From an uncultured Rikenellaceae bacterium (GTDB lineage Bacteria > Bacteroidota > Bacteroidia > Bacteroidales > Rikenellaceae), in contig CAMQVY010000002.1 in assembly GCA_947038405.1 (NCBI GenBank), positions 1-64,000 on the forward strand: a stretch of DNA of 64,000 nucleotides, written 5' to 3'. Below the pieces are notes generated by a model, which was not told the DNA's origin, did no database searches, and saw only the letters and a list, made by a program, of their open reading frames with translations. The position numbers and the translations under genes are program-made. Below, in pieces: positions 28,057-37,486 of the stretch; position 1 is the first letter of the stretch; each line of letters begins with the position of its first letter.

Positions 28057-30366
28057 ATGAGGTCAAAATTACTTTCAACTATTTTATTACTAATCATAAC
28101 ATCATCTGCTCTATTTGCACGAGAAAAAACAGATATATCTATATCCGGACACGTTATCGACAGTAAAACAAAGAAGCACATTCCATATGTAACTGTAACA
28201 GTAAAAGGTACGACTATGGGTGTCGTAACAGACATTACTGGTCACTATATGTTAAATGACATACCCGATGGAGCACAAACCATTCTAGCTACTTGTGTTG
28301 GATACAGCAATCAAGAGGTTGAGCTTACAGCTAAGGTTAATACTAATCACACTGTAAATTTTGAACTTACAGAGAGCATCAATATAGTTGATGAGGTTGT
28401 TGTCACTGGAAACAGATATGCAACAAAAAAGAGGGAGACTAACTCTATTGTAAATGTACTAAGCCACAAACTATTCGAGACCACATCTGCTGTTAGTCCT
28501 GTTGGAGTTCTAAACTTTCAACCTGGATCAAGAGTTGAAGCGAGTTGTGGAAACTGCGGAACCCCTCAACTTAGAATCAATGGTCTTTCTGGACAATATT
28601 CTCAAGTACTTTTAGATAGTAAGCCAATGTTTAGCTCTCTAGGTATGGTCTACGGGTTAGAGCAACTTCCAAGTTCAATGATAGAGAAAGTAGAAGTTAT
28701 TAGAGGTGGAGGATCTGCTCTATATGGATCTAATGCCATTGCAGGTATTGTGAATATAATTACCAAAGAACCTACAAGCAATCTACTACAATTATCAAAC
28801 CTTACTGGTATCATTGGAGGCAATGCAACAGATGTTAACACCTCAATCAACGGTTCTATCCTGTCTGAAGATAGGAGAACTGGAGCATACATATTCTCTA
28901 TGGTTAGAAATCGTGATGAGTATGATCGTAACGATGATGGATATTCAGAGATCCCAGCACTTAGTAGCCAAACATTAGGCTTTAGAGCTTTCCAAAAGAT
29001 TGGTTACTACTCTGAGTTAACAGCGGAATATCACTACATACACGAGAACAGAAGAGGAGGCGATTTAGTTGACCTTCCGCCACATGAGTCAAACCTTGCT
29101 GAGGACTTAGACCATAATATCAATGGAGGTAGTTTAGCTTTTGAGTTCAACTCTCCTGATGAAAAAAACTCTATAAACACATATCTATCTGCACAAAAAA
29201 TTGATCGTAAATCATACTTCGGCACTGAAAAGAACTTACATGCTTATGGCAAAAGTGACGACCTATCGCTTGCATTTGGAGCGCAGTGGATACATAAAAT
29301 AGATAAGTTAATTTTTATGCCATCTATATTGACTACTGGTGTTGAAGTCTCAAACAATGACCTCTCAGATCAGATGCTTGGATACAATAGAGAGATCAAT
29401 CAAACAACGAGAGTCATTGGAGCATATGCCCAAAATGAGTGGAAAGTTGATAAGTTCAGCCTACTTATAGGGGGTAGATTAGATAAAACTAATATGTTAA
29501 AAAATCCAGTCTTCTCTCCTAGAGCAAGCATCCGTTACGCTCCTAATGAGAACTTCACATTTAGAACAAGCTATGCTAGAGGATATAGAGCACCGCAAAT
29601 CTACGACGAAGACCTACACGTAACAGCCGTTGGTGGAAGTATCTCTATCATTGAATTATCACCAGATCTTAAAGCAGAGCACTCAAATAGTTTCAATTTA
29701 TCTATGGATTATTGGAAAACATTTGGAGCATGGCAAGTTAATTTTCTTGTTGAAGGATTCTACACTGATCTAAAAGATGTGTTTGGATTAAAAAAACTTG
29801 GAGACACAACGCAAGAAGAGACTAAAAACAACGAGCCTGAAATTATAACATTCCAAAGAGTTAATGAGTCTGGAGCATATGTTGCAGGGGTTAATGCTGA
29901 ATTAAGATTGGCATACCTTGACAAGATAAACATCCAAACAGGATACACATATCAAAAGAGCCGTTATGACGAAGCTGTAGATTGGAGCCCAACGGTAACT
30001 CCTCAGAAAAAAATGTACAGAACTCCAGATAATTATAGCTATATAACAGTAGACTACAAGCCAGTAAAAAACTGGACACTATCTGCAAATGGAATCTATA
30101 CGGGTAAAATGTTAGTGCAACACGTAGATACTGGTTCAAACCCTGATGAAGATGTAATTACTCCAACATTCTTTGAACTAGACCTTAGAGCTGCATACGA
30201 CTTTAATATCACGAAGAGTACTAAGATACAACTATCTGTTGCGGCTAAAAATCTATTGGATCACTATCAAGATGATTTAGATGTTGGCATGACGAAAGAC
30301 TCTAAGTTTTTCTACGGTCCACTTCTTCCACGCTCAATATTCTTCGGAGCAAAACTAATGTTCTAA
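28057..30366 (+). CDS. TonB-dependent outer-membrane receptor with carboxypeptidase-regulatory-like domain
   Basis: The 769-residue protein has a signal peptide (MRSKLLSTILLLIITSSALFA), then a CarboxypepD_reg-like domain (about 25-110: ISGHVIDSKTKKHIPYVTVTVKGT). A TonB box-like DEVVVTGNRY comes next, followed by a plug with VEVIRGGGSALYGSNAIAGIVNIITKEP and a 22-strand barrel ending in FFGAKLMF. The plug contains RVEASCGNCGTPQLRINGL, a CxxC-containing segment shared with a subgroup of Bacteroidetes receptors, some of which (e.g. HmuR-like) import heme. The ligand here is unknown. A SusD partner is absent, so it is not a SusCD glycan system. Confidence 0.9.
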   Translation: MRSKLLSTILLLIITSSALFAREKTDISISGHVIDSKTKKHIPYVTVTVKGTTMGVVTDITGHYMLNDIPDGAQTILATCVGYSNQEVELTAKVNTNHTVNFELTESINIVDEVVVTGNRYATKKRETNSIVNVLSHKLFETTSAVSPVGVLNFQPGSRVEASCGNCGTPQLRINGLSGQYSQVLLDSKPMFSSLGMVYGLEQLPSSMIEKVEVIRGGGSALYGSNAIAGIVNIITKEPTSNLLQLSNLTGIIGGNATDVNTSINGSILSEDRRTGAYIFSMVRNRDEYDRNDDGYSEIPALSSQTLGFRAFQKIGYYSELTAEYHYIHENRRGGDLVDLPPHESNLAEDLDHNINGGSLAFEFNSPDEKNSINTYLSAQKIDRKSYFGTEKNLHAYGKSDDLSLAFGAQWIHKIDKLIFMPSILTTGVEVSNNDLSDQMLGYNREINQTTRVIGAYAQNEWKVDKFSLLIGGRLDKTNMLKNPVFSPRASIRYAPNENFTFRTSYARGYRAPQIYDEDLHVTAVGGSISIIELSPDLKAEHSNSFNLSMDYWKTFGAWQVNFLVEGFYTDLKDVFGLKKLGDTTQEETKNNEPEIITFQRVNESGAYVAGVNAELRLAYLDKINIQTGYTYQKSRYDEAVDWSPTVTPQKKMYRTPDNYSYITVDYKPVKNWTLSANGIYTGKMLVQHVDTGSNPDEDVITPTFFELDLRAAYDFNITKSTKIQLSVAAKNLLDHYQDDLDVGMTKDSKFFYGPLLPRSIFFGAKLMF

Positions 30367-30409
30367 AAAAAGAGAGATCGGTAAACTAAGTTTACCGATC
30401 TCTCTTTTT
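30365..30409. terminator. Bidirectional terminator between the TonB receptor and ahcY
   Basis: AGAGAGATCGGTAAACT pairs with AGTTTACCGATCTCTCT around a single-base loop, flanked by A- and T-runs. It serves both convergent genes. Confidence 0.92.
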
Positions 30410-30424
30410 ATTTATTTACAGATT

Positions 30425-31846
30425 TTAGTATCTGTATATCTCTGCCTTATATGGACCGTCAACATCTACTCCCAAATACTCTGCTTGAACACTTGATAGA
30501 CGAGTTAGCTTAACACCAAGAGTCTCTAAGTGAAGTCTTGCAACCTCCTCATCCAATGCCTTTGGAAGACAAGTAACATTAACTGGGTTATTATCTCTCT
30601 TAGCCCACAACTCCAATTGAGCTAGAACCTGATTTGTAAATGAATTACTCATCACAAATGAAGGATGACCTGTTGCACATCCAAGGTTTACTAATCTACC
30701 CTCTGCAAGAATAAATATTGAGTTTCCATTATGAGGGAATGTATATTTATCTACCTGAGGTTTAATATTCATCTTAACAACCCCTTCAAAAGCCTCTAAT
30801 TGAGCCATCTGAATCTCATTGTCAAAGTGACCAATATTACATACAATAGCTTGATCTTTCATCGCTGCCATATGCTCAATTGTTATAACATCTTTGTTTC
30901 CAGTTGTTGTAACATATATATTTCCCTCAGCAAGTGCATCCTCAACCTGCTTAACTTCATATCCCTCCATTACAGCTTGAAGTGCACATATTGGATCAAT
31001 TTCAGTTACGATAACTCTTGCACCGTAGCTCTTCATACTGTGAGCACAACCTTTACCAACATCACCATATCCGCAAACAACAACAACTTTACCTGCAATC
31101 ATAACATCTGTAGCACGCTTAATACCGTCAGCTAGAGACTCTCTACATCCGTACAGGTTATCAAATTTACTCTTTGTAACAGAATCATTTACATTAATAG
31201 CAGGGACAAGTAGCTTACCTTGCTCCATCATCTGATACAATCTATGAACACCAGTAGTAGTCTCTTCAGATACTCCCTTTAGATCTTTAATTGTTTTTGT
31301 CCATTTAGTAGGCTCTTCGTTAAGTAGCACCTTTAATGTCTGAAGGATTATACTCTCCTCATGTGAAGAAGCCTCGTAATCTAATGTTGTCGCATCCTTC
31401 TCGGCATCAACTCCTTTATGAATAAGAAGTGTAGCGTCTCCACCATCATCAACAATTAAGTTTGGACCAAATCCACCTTCAAAACTCAATGCCATTGCAG
31501 TACACCACCAGTACTCCTCTAATGTCTCACCTTTCCAAGCAAACACAGGAACTCCACTCTCTGCAATTGCAGCAGCAGCGTGATCTTGCGTAGAGAATAC
31601 ATTACAACTACACCAACGCACATCAGCACCTAGCTCTACAAGAGTTTCGATAAGTACAGCAGTTTGAATAGTCATATGCAGTGAACCCATAACTCTTGCA
31701 CCTGCAAGTGGCTTTACTGCGCTATACTTACGTCTTACAGACATTAAGCCTGGCATCTCTTTTTCTGCAATTTCAATCTCTTTTCTACCCCAATCGGCAA
31801 GAGAAATATCTGCCACCTTATATGGCATTGTGTAATCTAAATACAT
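30425..31846 (-). CDS. ahcY: Adenosylhomocysteinase
   Basis: SAHH splits S-adenosylhomocysteine to adenosine and homocysteine, clearing the product of methyl transfer. The 473-residue protein has the NAD site [18 protein letters not shown] and the [16 protein letters not shown] segment. The conserved C-terminal KAEIYRY contacts NAD of the partner subunit. It is 5 nt downstream of the flavokinase gene on the same strand. No SAH riboswitch-like structure was recognised upstream. Confidence 0.97.
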   Translation of the reverse strand: MYLDYTMPYKVADISLADWGRKEIEIAEKEMPGLMSVRRKYSAVKPLAGARVMGSLHMTIQTAVLIETLVELGADVRWCSCNVFSTQDHAAAAIAESGVPVFAWKGETLEEYWWCTAMALSFEGGFGPNLIVDDGGDATLLIHKGVDAEKDATTLDYEASSHEESIILQTLKVLLNEEPTKWTKTIKDLKGVSEETTTGVHRLYQMMEQGKLLVPAINVNDSVTKSKFDNLYGCRESLADGIKRATDVMIAGKVVVVCGYGDVGKGCAHSMKSYGARVIVTEIDPICALQAVMEGYEVKQVEDALAEGNIYVTTTGNKDVITIEHMAAMKDQAIVCNIGHFDNEIQMAQLEAFEGVVKMNIKPQVDKYTFPHNGNSIFILAEGRLVNLGCATGHPSFVMSNSFTNQVLAQLELWAKRDNNPVNVTCLPKALDEEVARLHLETLGVKLTRLSSVQAEYLGVDVDGPYKAEIYRY

Positions 31847-31851
31847 AATTT

Positions 31852-32223
31852 TTATAATTTAAAATATTTTTTTGCACTCTCTACATCTGTTGCGATTTGC
31901 CTCTGAAGACCCTCTAAATCATCAAATCTACACTCATCTCGCAACCAAAACTTTAACACTACACTCAACTCTTTTCCATATATATCTTGTGCCAAGTCAA
32001 AGATATAAACCTCTAACAACTTTACGTCACTATCTTTAATTGATGGTCTAATACCTACATTTGCAACTCCAAAGTATTTGGTATTATCCAAGTCAATCTC
32101 AACAGCATATATCCCATTTGGGGTATTGTCCGTCAGCTCTAACTCTATGTTGGCAGTTGGAAAGCCTAACTTTCGTCCTAACTTCTTCCCCTCAATAACC
32201 TTACCTTTAATTACACTACACAT
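31852..32223 (-). CDS. Stand-alone riboflavin kinase (flavokinase) domain protein
   Basis: The 123-residue protein corresponds to the C-terminal half of bifunctional Rib[25 protein letters not shown] (the phosphate/flavin loop with GFPTAN), [18 protein letters not shown] and LEVYIFDL. RibF is normally about 310 residues with an N-terminal FAD synthetase (nucleotidyltransferase) domain, which is absent here. No remnant of it is seen upstream, where the region to 32473 has no ORF. It should make FMN from riboflavin; FAD would need another enzyme. It probably heads an operon with ahcY. Confidence 0.87.
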   Translation of the reverse strand: MCSVIKGKVIEGKKLGRKLGFPTANIELELTDNTPNGIYAVEIDLDNTKYFGVANVGIRPSIKDSDVKLLEVYIFDLAQDIYGKELSVVLKFWLRDECRFDDLEGLQRQIATDVESAKKYFKL

Positions 32224-32473
32224 ATACTATAAAAAACTAAAAATGTCTACAAATGTATGAAGAATTATTTCGTTCTAAGAATCTTATCAAAAATTTATTA
32301 CTTTTGTATTGTAAACTCTACAAAAAAATAGTGTCTACAAGGAGATTTGAGGTGCAATTTACAAATAATTTCCGACGGAAAATTAAAAAAAGTTTCACGC
32401 GATTTCTTTGAAAACTTTATTTTCCTAGTTTTAGTTGATCATAGTATAGTTGAAAATAAATATATAATAAAAA

Positions 32474-32977
32474 ATGACACTCAAAAAAGGGAAAATATTC
32501 TACTCAATGGGGGAAGTTGCAGAGATGTTTGATGTTAATACATCTCTCATCCGATTTTGGTGCGATTCATTCGACATACTAACTCCAAAAAGAAACTCAA
32601 GAGATCATAGAGTATTTACCATTGCAGATATTGACAACCTTAAAATTATATATCGCTTAGTTAAAGACAAGGGGATGACACTCGATGGAGCTCAGAGGCA
32701 GATCAAAGATAATCGAGATGGAGTTAGACGAGACATGGAGATTGTGGAGAAGCTAATGAATATTAAGTCAATGCTAATGGAGATAAGACAAGAGTTAAGT
32801 GACGATGCCACGATAGTTAACACTAGCTCAAGTTTAGATCTATTTCCGACAGATACCCTGGAGGATGAAATACCCGAGCCACCACTACATACTGATACTC
32901 AAACACCTCTATTTGACGTAATAATAGAAGATGATGAGATAGATATAGAAGTAGCCTTCGAAGATAAACTTATTTAA
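32474..32977 (+). CDS. MerR family transcriptional regulator
   Basis: The 167-residue protein has an N-terminal MerR winged helix (YSMGEVAEMFDVNTSLIRFWCDSFDILTPKRNSRDHRVFTIADIDNLKIIYRLV) and a dimerisation helix, then an acidic C-terminal tail without Cys metal ligands. The short effector region suggests a MlrA/Bacteroidetes-type regulator. It is 8 nt ahead of the NIF3 gene, a conserved neighbour set in this phylum near alaS/M23. The target genes are unknown. The codons just before it (32347-32473) are open but not convincing coding sequence. Confidence 0.87.
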   Translation: MTLKKGKIFYSMGEVAEMFDVNTSLIRFWCDSFDILTPKRNSRDHRVFTIADIDNLKIIYRLVKDKGMTLDGAQRQIKDNRDGVRRDMEIVEKLMNIKSMLMEIRQELSDDATIVNTSSSLDLFPTDTLEDEIPEPPLHTDTQTPLFDVIIEDDEIDIEVAFEDKLI

Positions 32978-32985
32978 AAAGAGTT

Positions 32986-33768
32986 ATGATAATAAAAGAT
33001 CTAATCTCAATCATAGAGGATTTCGCTCCTCTATCTGCACAAGAGAAGTACGATAATGCAGGATTAATCGTTGGAGATGATAACGAAGAGATCGATAGCG
33101 CACTACTGTGTGTTGATATAACCGAGGATGTGGTTGACGAAGCAATTACAAAAGGGTGTGGAGTGATAATTGCACATCATCCAATAATATTCAGCCCAAT
33201 CAAGACAATCACAAATAGAAGCTATATAGACCGCGTACTCATAAAAGCGATAAAGAATAACATAGCCCTATATGCCTGTCACACAAATTTAGATAGTATC
33301 TATGGAGGTATGAGTTGGAAGTTAGCTAATGAGCTATCTCTTAGCAACTGCACACTATTAGATGGCGACTTGTCAACTATGCGTGGCTTTGGCATAGTTG
33401 GTGAACTTGAGAAAGAAATTGAAGTTTTAGAGTTTCTAAAAATAGTAAAGAGCAGATTAAATATTGGAGCTATAAAATATAGCGACTTATGCCATACTAA
33501 AGTTCGCAAAGTTGCGCTATGTACAGGGTCTGGAGGATCGCTACTAGACAAGGCCATTAATTCGGGTGCAGAGCTATATTTATCAGCAGATTTTAAATAT
33601 AATAGCTATCTTGATGCAAAATCACGCATAATAATTGCAGATATTGGTCATTTTGAGAGCGAATATTGCGTAATTGATCTTTTATTTGATATAATTAGAA
33701 AAAAAATATCTACTTTTGTAGTTCACAAGAGTGAGAAAACAAAGAATCCGATAAATTATTTAGTTTAA
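32986..33768 (+). CDS. NIF3/DUF34 (YbgI) dinuclear-metal protein
   Basis: The 260-residue NIF3-family protein shows LSAQEKYDNAGLIVGD, IIAHHPIIFSPIK, ALYACHTNLDSIYGG and IADIGHFESE, which together supply the His/Asp/Glu ligands of the conserved two-metal centre. Bacteroidetes orthologues are often about 365 residues with an internal insert; this one is the short form. The molecular function is unsettled: GTP cyclohydrolase-like and metal-chaperone roles have been suggested. It lies 15 nt before a zinc-ribbon gene. Confidence 0.9.
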   Translation: MIIKDLISIIEDFAPLSAQEKYDNAGLIVGDDNEEIDSALLCVDITEDVVDEAITKGCGVIIAHHPIIFSPIKTITNRSYIDRVLIKAIKNNIALYACHTNLDSIYGGMSWKLANELSLSNCTLLDGDLSTMRGFGIVGELEKEIEVLEFLKIVKSRLNIGAIKYSDLCHTKVRKVALCTGSGGSLLDKAINSGAELYLSADFKYNSYLDAKSRIIIADIGHFESEYCVIDLLFDIIRKKISTFVVHKSEKTKNPINYLV

Positions 33769-33783
33769 GAGACTTATCAGAAT

Positions 33784-34548
33784 ATGACAATAGTAGGCAA
33801 AAAAGGTGACAACATCGATTATTCAATGGAAGAGAAGATTCTTGCATTATATGAACTTCAAAAGATTGATTCTAAAATTGACGAGATAAACAAACTTAAA
33901 GGTGAATTACCTTTAGAGGTTCAAGATCTTGAAGATGAGGTGGCAGGTTTGCAAACCAGAATTGAAAAGATAAATGCAGAACTTGAGGAGTTAACACTGT
34001 TAACAAAGCAGCGTAAAGAGGAGATCGAAGAGTCAAAAGCTCTGACTATCAGATACACTGAGCAGCAGAACAATGTTAGAAACAACCGTGAATTTGACTC
34101 TCTTTCAAAAGAGATTGAGTATCAAAAACTTGAGATTGAGTTGTGTGAAAAACGACTTAAAGAGTATAGCGTTGAGCTCAAAATTAAAAAACTTCAACTA
34201 GAAGAGGCAACAGTTATCGTTACAGATAGACGTATTGACCTTCAAGGTAAGAAGAGTGAACTTGACACAATCGATCAAGAGACTCACTCTGAGATGGAAG
34301 TATTGACTAAGGAACTTGCAGTTGCTCAAGAGAAAATTGAGGCTCGTTTACTAGTTGCATACACTCGTATACGTTCTAATGCAAACAATGGAATGGCTGT
34401 TGTAACAATCAAACGTCATGCGTGTGGTGGATGTTTCAACCGTATCCCGCCACAAAGACAAGCTGACATTAAGCAAAATAAGAAAATTATTGTTTGTGAA
34501 TATTGCGGACGTATCTTAGTTTGTGAGGACTTAGGTGTACAAGAGTAA
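33784..34548 (+). CDS. Coiled-coil protein with C4 zinc ribbon (CdsZ/DUF164-like)
   Basis: The 254-residue protein has a long N-terminal coiled coil (about 25-190, heptad-rich with LEELTLLTKQRKEEIEESKAL), then a C4 zinc-ribbon: CGGCFNRIPPQR and CEYCGRIL. This is the layout of the CdsZ/DUF164 family of bacterial RNA- or ribosome-associated proteins. Met15 (MEEKILALYELQKID) is a plausible later start. It follows nif3 in the usual order and ends at a long hairpin terminator. Confidence 0.88.
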   Translation: MTIVGKKGDNIDYSMEEKILALYELQKIDSKIDEINKLKGELPLEVQDLEDEVAGLQTRIEKINAELEELTLLTKQRKEEIEESKALTIRYTEQQNNVRNNREFDSLSKEIEYQKLEIELCEKRLKEYSVELKIKKLQLEEATVIVTDRRIDLQGKKSELDTIDQETHSEMEVLTKELAVAQEKIEARLLVAYTRIRSNANNGMAVVTIKRHACGGCFNRIPPQRQADIKQNKKIIVCEYCGRILVCEDLGVQE

Positions 34549-34613
34549 GCTATATAAAAGAAGCAAGGAGTAACAATACATAGTTATAATAAATAGAGAG
34601 ATTATCTTAATAG

Positions 34614-34666
34614 ATAGTTTCTCTATTCTGTTATGCACCTATAACAAAATAGAGAAACTATTTTTT
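34614..34666 (+). terminator. Terminator of the merR-nif3-zinc-ribbon operon
   Basis: A 21-bp stem with one mismatch (left arm ATAGTTTCTCTATTCTGTTAT, right arm at 34641-34661), a 6-nt loop and a T-run. Confidence 0.9.
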
Positions 34667-34741
34667 GACAAATAAAATTATCTACTACTTATATACATAG
34701 GTTCAAACAAAGATACATATCTCTAATCAACTGAATAACAA

Positions 34742-34912
34742 AGAGCTGAACGACATATAGATATATTTTATTGTCTCAATAAGTAGAGCTAACTACACGT
34801 TACTCTAGCAGACTCATAACAGATCGCATTAACATATATTATATACTCAAATGCTTAATGTAATATCAACTCTAAGTTGGTCGCTTATTGACATAAATAA
34901 TAAATAAAATAT
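34742..34912 (+). repeat. Decayed duplicate of the xylose-regulator leader (copy 1)
   Basis: It aligns with 34966-35160: CTGAACGA ... TTTTATTG ... CAATA ... TAGAG ... ACGTTAC at the left, then TTAATGTA-N5-AACTCTAA and a TTG, then TTATTGACA(T)AAATAATAAATAAA at the right. Relative to copy 2 it lacks about 17 nt that contain the -7 element. There is no gene in 34549-35159. Confidence 0.6.
34855..34875. promoter_or_regulatory. Decayed operator, equivalent of 35081-35101
   Basis: TTAATGTA-N5-AACTCTAA has the same 8-5-8 geometry as the intact palindrome in copy 2 but poorer symmetry. Confidence 0.4.
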
Positions 34913-35080
34913 ATATAATATGCTGAATTCACAATCTATTTAGAATTAAACCTATAAAAAAAAGGGTCTGAACGATATCCGAAGACCTTTTATTGCTCCA
35001 ATACTTAGAGTTAAACAAACGTTACATAGGTAGTTAAATAATATATGTAGCTAAGGCTAATATGCTACTTGACTACACAC

Positions 35081-35101
35081 TTAGTGTAGTATTTACGCTA
35101 A
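35081..35101. promoter_or_regulatory. Palindromic operator before the Nudix regulator
   Basis: TTAGTGTA-N5-TACGCTAA is an 8-5-8 inverted repeat with one mismatch, lying 2 nt upstream of the -33 TTG. The form resembles binding sites of Nudix-type (NrtR/AraR-like) sugar regulators, so auto-regulation is likely. A half-site-like TACGCTTAG lies at 35921-35929 before xylB. Confidence 0.6.
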
Positions 35102-35103
35102 GA

Positions 35104-35134
35104 TTGGAAGTTACTTATCAAGTATCTACTTTTG
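35104..35134 (+). promoter_or_regulatory. Promoter of the Nudix regulator
   Basis: TTG (35104-35106), 20 nt, then TACTTTTG (35127-35134). The start codon is 26 nt further on. Confidence 0.7.
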
Positions 35135-35159
35135 AATTATTGACAATAAATAATAAATT

Positions 35160-35909
35160 ATGCAAACAAACTATCAATATGACAAACAAGCAATCTCATT
35201 AGACTGTGTTGTTTTTGGCTTTGACGGGCAATCGTTAAAAGTTTTATTGGTTCGCTGTAAACACTTCTCGTCAGAGGGCTCTTCCATTGGAAATTACAAA
35301 CTACCTGGAAGTCTAATAGCAAACAATGAGGATTTAGACTCTGCCGTTGCTCGAGTGATGGAGAAGAGAATCGGAATGCGCAATATATATATGCGCCAAA
35401 TGGATGTATTTTCCGACCCTAAACGAATACAAGGTGAGGATTTAAGATTGGTAAACAAACACTACAATGCAGATCTTACTCGCATTATAACTGTAACATA
35501 TATATCATTGGTAAAGCTTAATAATCAAATGGTATCTTTTGCGTTGAAAAATGGAGCTGAGTGGATAGATATCGATAGTGTAAAACGGTTGGCACTAGAC
35601 CATAATAATATATTAATCAAGGCACTGAATCACATAGCTAGACAGCTACAACAAGAGCCAATAGCATTTGAGCTACTCCCTAAAAAATTTACAATTAGAG
35701 CTCTAAGAACTCTATGTGAAGCAATAATAGGATTTGAACTTGACAGCAGAAATTTTCGTAAGAAAGTTTTGTCATCAGGGTATGTAATACCTACGGAGGA
35801 GAAGGAGGTTGATGTATCACACAAACCCGCACTCTACTATAAGTTCGACAAAAAATTATATGAACAAGAGATTAAAAGGAGGTTTAAATTAAGTTTAAGG
35901 AGTTGGTAG
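35160..35909 (+). CDS. Nudix-domain transcriptional regulator of xylose use (XylR/AraR-like)
   Basis: The 249-residue protein has an N-terminal Nudix-fold domain (LDCVVFGFDGQSLKVLLVRCKH ... NYKLPGSLIANNEDLDSAVARVMEKRIGM). The Nudix box has lost its REUxEE residues, so it should bind rather than hydrolyse a sugar ligand. A C-terminal winged helix (FTIRALRTLCEAIIGFELDSRNFRKKVLSSGYVIPT) binds DNA. This is the NrtR-like regulator type that controls pentose operons in Bacteroides. It precedes xylB-xylA-xylT and has a palindrome over its own promoter. The exact ligand is inferred from context. Confidence 0.88.
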   Translation: MQTNYQYDKQAISLDCVVFGFDGQSLKVLLVRCKHFSSEGSSIGNYKLPGSLIANNEDLDSAVARVMEKRIGMRNIYMRQMDVFSDPKRIQGEDLRLVNKHYNADLTRIITVTYISLVKLNNQMVSFALKNGAEWIDIDSVKRLALDHNNILIKALNHIARQLQQEPIAFELLPKKFTIRALRTLCEAIIGFELDSRNFRKKVLSSGYVIPTEEKEVDVSHKPALYYKFDKKLYEQEIKRRFKLSLRSW

Positions 35910-36003
35910 GGTATTTTTATTACGCTTAGTTTAGAGAAGTGACCCTACTAAGGGTGGTATATTATAACAATGAACGAAGCATTTTAGTTAAAAAAAATAT
36001 AAG

Positions 36004-37485
36004 ATGAAAACAATAGGAATTGACATAGGTAGCTCATCGGTAAAGGTCTCAATCTTAGATACCACAAGCGGAGAGTGTGCAGGAAGCGTAACACTCCCGA
36101 GTAAGGAGATGCCGATTGATGCTCCCCAAGGTGGCTGGGCAGAGCAAGATCCCGACATGTGGTGGGAATACGCATCACAAGGGATAAAAATGCTTACATC
36201 TAAAATTAATAGCAATGAGATTGGCGCAATAGGTATTACATACCAAATGCACGGTTTAGTCTGCTTGGATATCAATGGTCATCCTCTACGCAAATCTATT
36301 ATATGGTGCGATAGTCGTGCTGTTGAGATTGGAGAGAAAGCTCTCGAAGATATTGGCAGAGAGAGGTGTTTGGAATCACTTTTAAACTCTCCAGGAAATT
36401 TCACTACATCAAAATTAGCGTGGGTAAAAGAGAATGAGCCTTTGATATATGAGAAAACTTATAAATTCATGCTACCTGGGGACTATATCATGTACAAATT
36501 ATCTGGAGATATGTCGACTACACAAAGTGGACTTTCAGAGCAGATACTATGGGATTTCAAGGAGGAAAAACTGGCTAAGTTTGTTGCGGAGTACTACGGC
36601 ATATCTATGGATAAAATACCTAATGCAGAGCCATCAATTGGAATACAATCAAGAGTTTGTGAGAGTGTTGCATCTGAATTAGGACTCAATGCAGGAACTC
36701 CGATATGTTATAGAGCAGGCGATCAACCAAACAACGCATTCTCATTAAATGTTATGAATCCAGGTGAGATTGCAGCAACTGGAGGAACTTCTGGAACCGT
36801 ATACGGAGTAACAGAGCTTCCAAAAGCGGACATACACTCAAGAGTAAATACATTCCTTCACGTAAACCACACACCTCAAGCGCATAGATATGGTGTTCTG
36901 TTGTGCATAAATGGGACAGGAATCCTTAATGCTTGGATGAAAAGAGTGCTAGCTTCAGAACTTAGTTACGACCAGGTCAACGATATGTGTAAAGATGTAC
37001 CCGCAGGGAGTGAGGGGGTCACTATTTTACCTTTTGGGAACGGTGCAGAACGTATGTTGAAGAATCGTTATACAGGAACTTTGATTTCGGGTATTGATCT
37101 CAATAGACATGGTAAGGCTCACCTATTAAGAGCGGCACAAGAGGGAATAGCTTTCGCATTCAAATATGGTATTGAGATTATGAGAGAAGTTGGTCTTGCT
37201 CCAGAGTTGATTAGAGCAGGTAAGGCAAATCTATTTTTAAGTCCTCTCTTTAGAGAGACTTTAGCTACTATATGTGGAGTTAAAATTGAGCTATACAATA
37301 CAGATGGCGCATTAGGTGCGGCACGTGGCGCAGCACTTGGTGCAGGTATATACAAAAATAGAGAAGAGGCTTTTAAATCGCTTCGCAAATTAGAGGTTAT
37401 AGAGCCCAATATAGATATAAAAGAGGTACTCGAAGAGAGATACCAAGAGTGGAAAAAAGAGCTGCAGTCAAAACTAAATCAATAA
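36004..37485 (+). CDS. xylB: Xylulokinase
   Basis: The 493-residue FGGY-family kinase phosphorylates D-xylulose to xylulose 5-phosphate. It starts MKTIGIDIGSSSVKVSILDT (phosphate loop 1), has GITYQMHGLVCLD with the substrate-contacting Met-His, the ATP-site GEIAATGGTSGTVYG and a C-terminal GALGAARGAALGAG. Length and motifs are normal. It is the first structural gene of the xyl operon, 94 nt after the regulator. The 5' gap holds a TACGCTTAG half-site. Confidence 0.95.
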   Translation: MKTIGIDIGSSSVKVSILDTTSGECAGSVTLPSKEMPIDAPQGGWAEQDPDMWWEYASQGIKMLTSKINSNEIGAIGITYQMHGLVCLDINGHPLRKSIIWCDSRAVEIGEKALEDIGRERCLESLLNSPGNFTTSKLAWVKENEPLIYEKTYKFMLPGDYIMYKLSGDMSTTQSGLSEQILWDFKEEKLAKFVAEYYGISMDKIPNAEPSIGIQSRVCESVASELGLNAGTPICYRAGDQPNNAFSLNVMNPGEIAATGGTSGTVYGVTELPKADIHSRVNTFLHVNHTPQAHRYGVLLCINGTGILNAWMKRVLASELSYDQVNDMCKDVPAGSEGVTILPFGNGAERMLKNRYTGTLISGIDLNRHGKAHLLRAAQEGIAFAFKYGIEIMREVGLAPELIRAGKANLFLSPLFRETLATICGVKIELYNTDGALGAARGAALGAGIYKNREEAFKSLRKLEVIEPNIDIKEVLEERYQEWKKELQSKLNQ

Positions 37486-37486
37486 A

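Noticed and set aside
31847-32300. SAH or FMN riboswitch near ahcY and the flavokinase gene.
   Set aside because: No conserved riboswitch core (for FMN, the AGGGTGAAATTCC-type start) is present in either leader.
32347-32473. Plus-strand open frame before merR.
   Set aside because: It overlaps the merR start in another frame, has no recognisable protein features and could simply be the merR leader.
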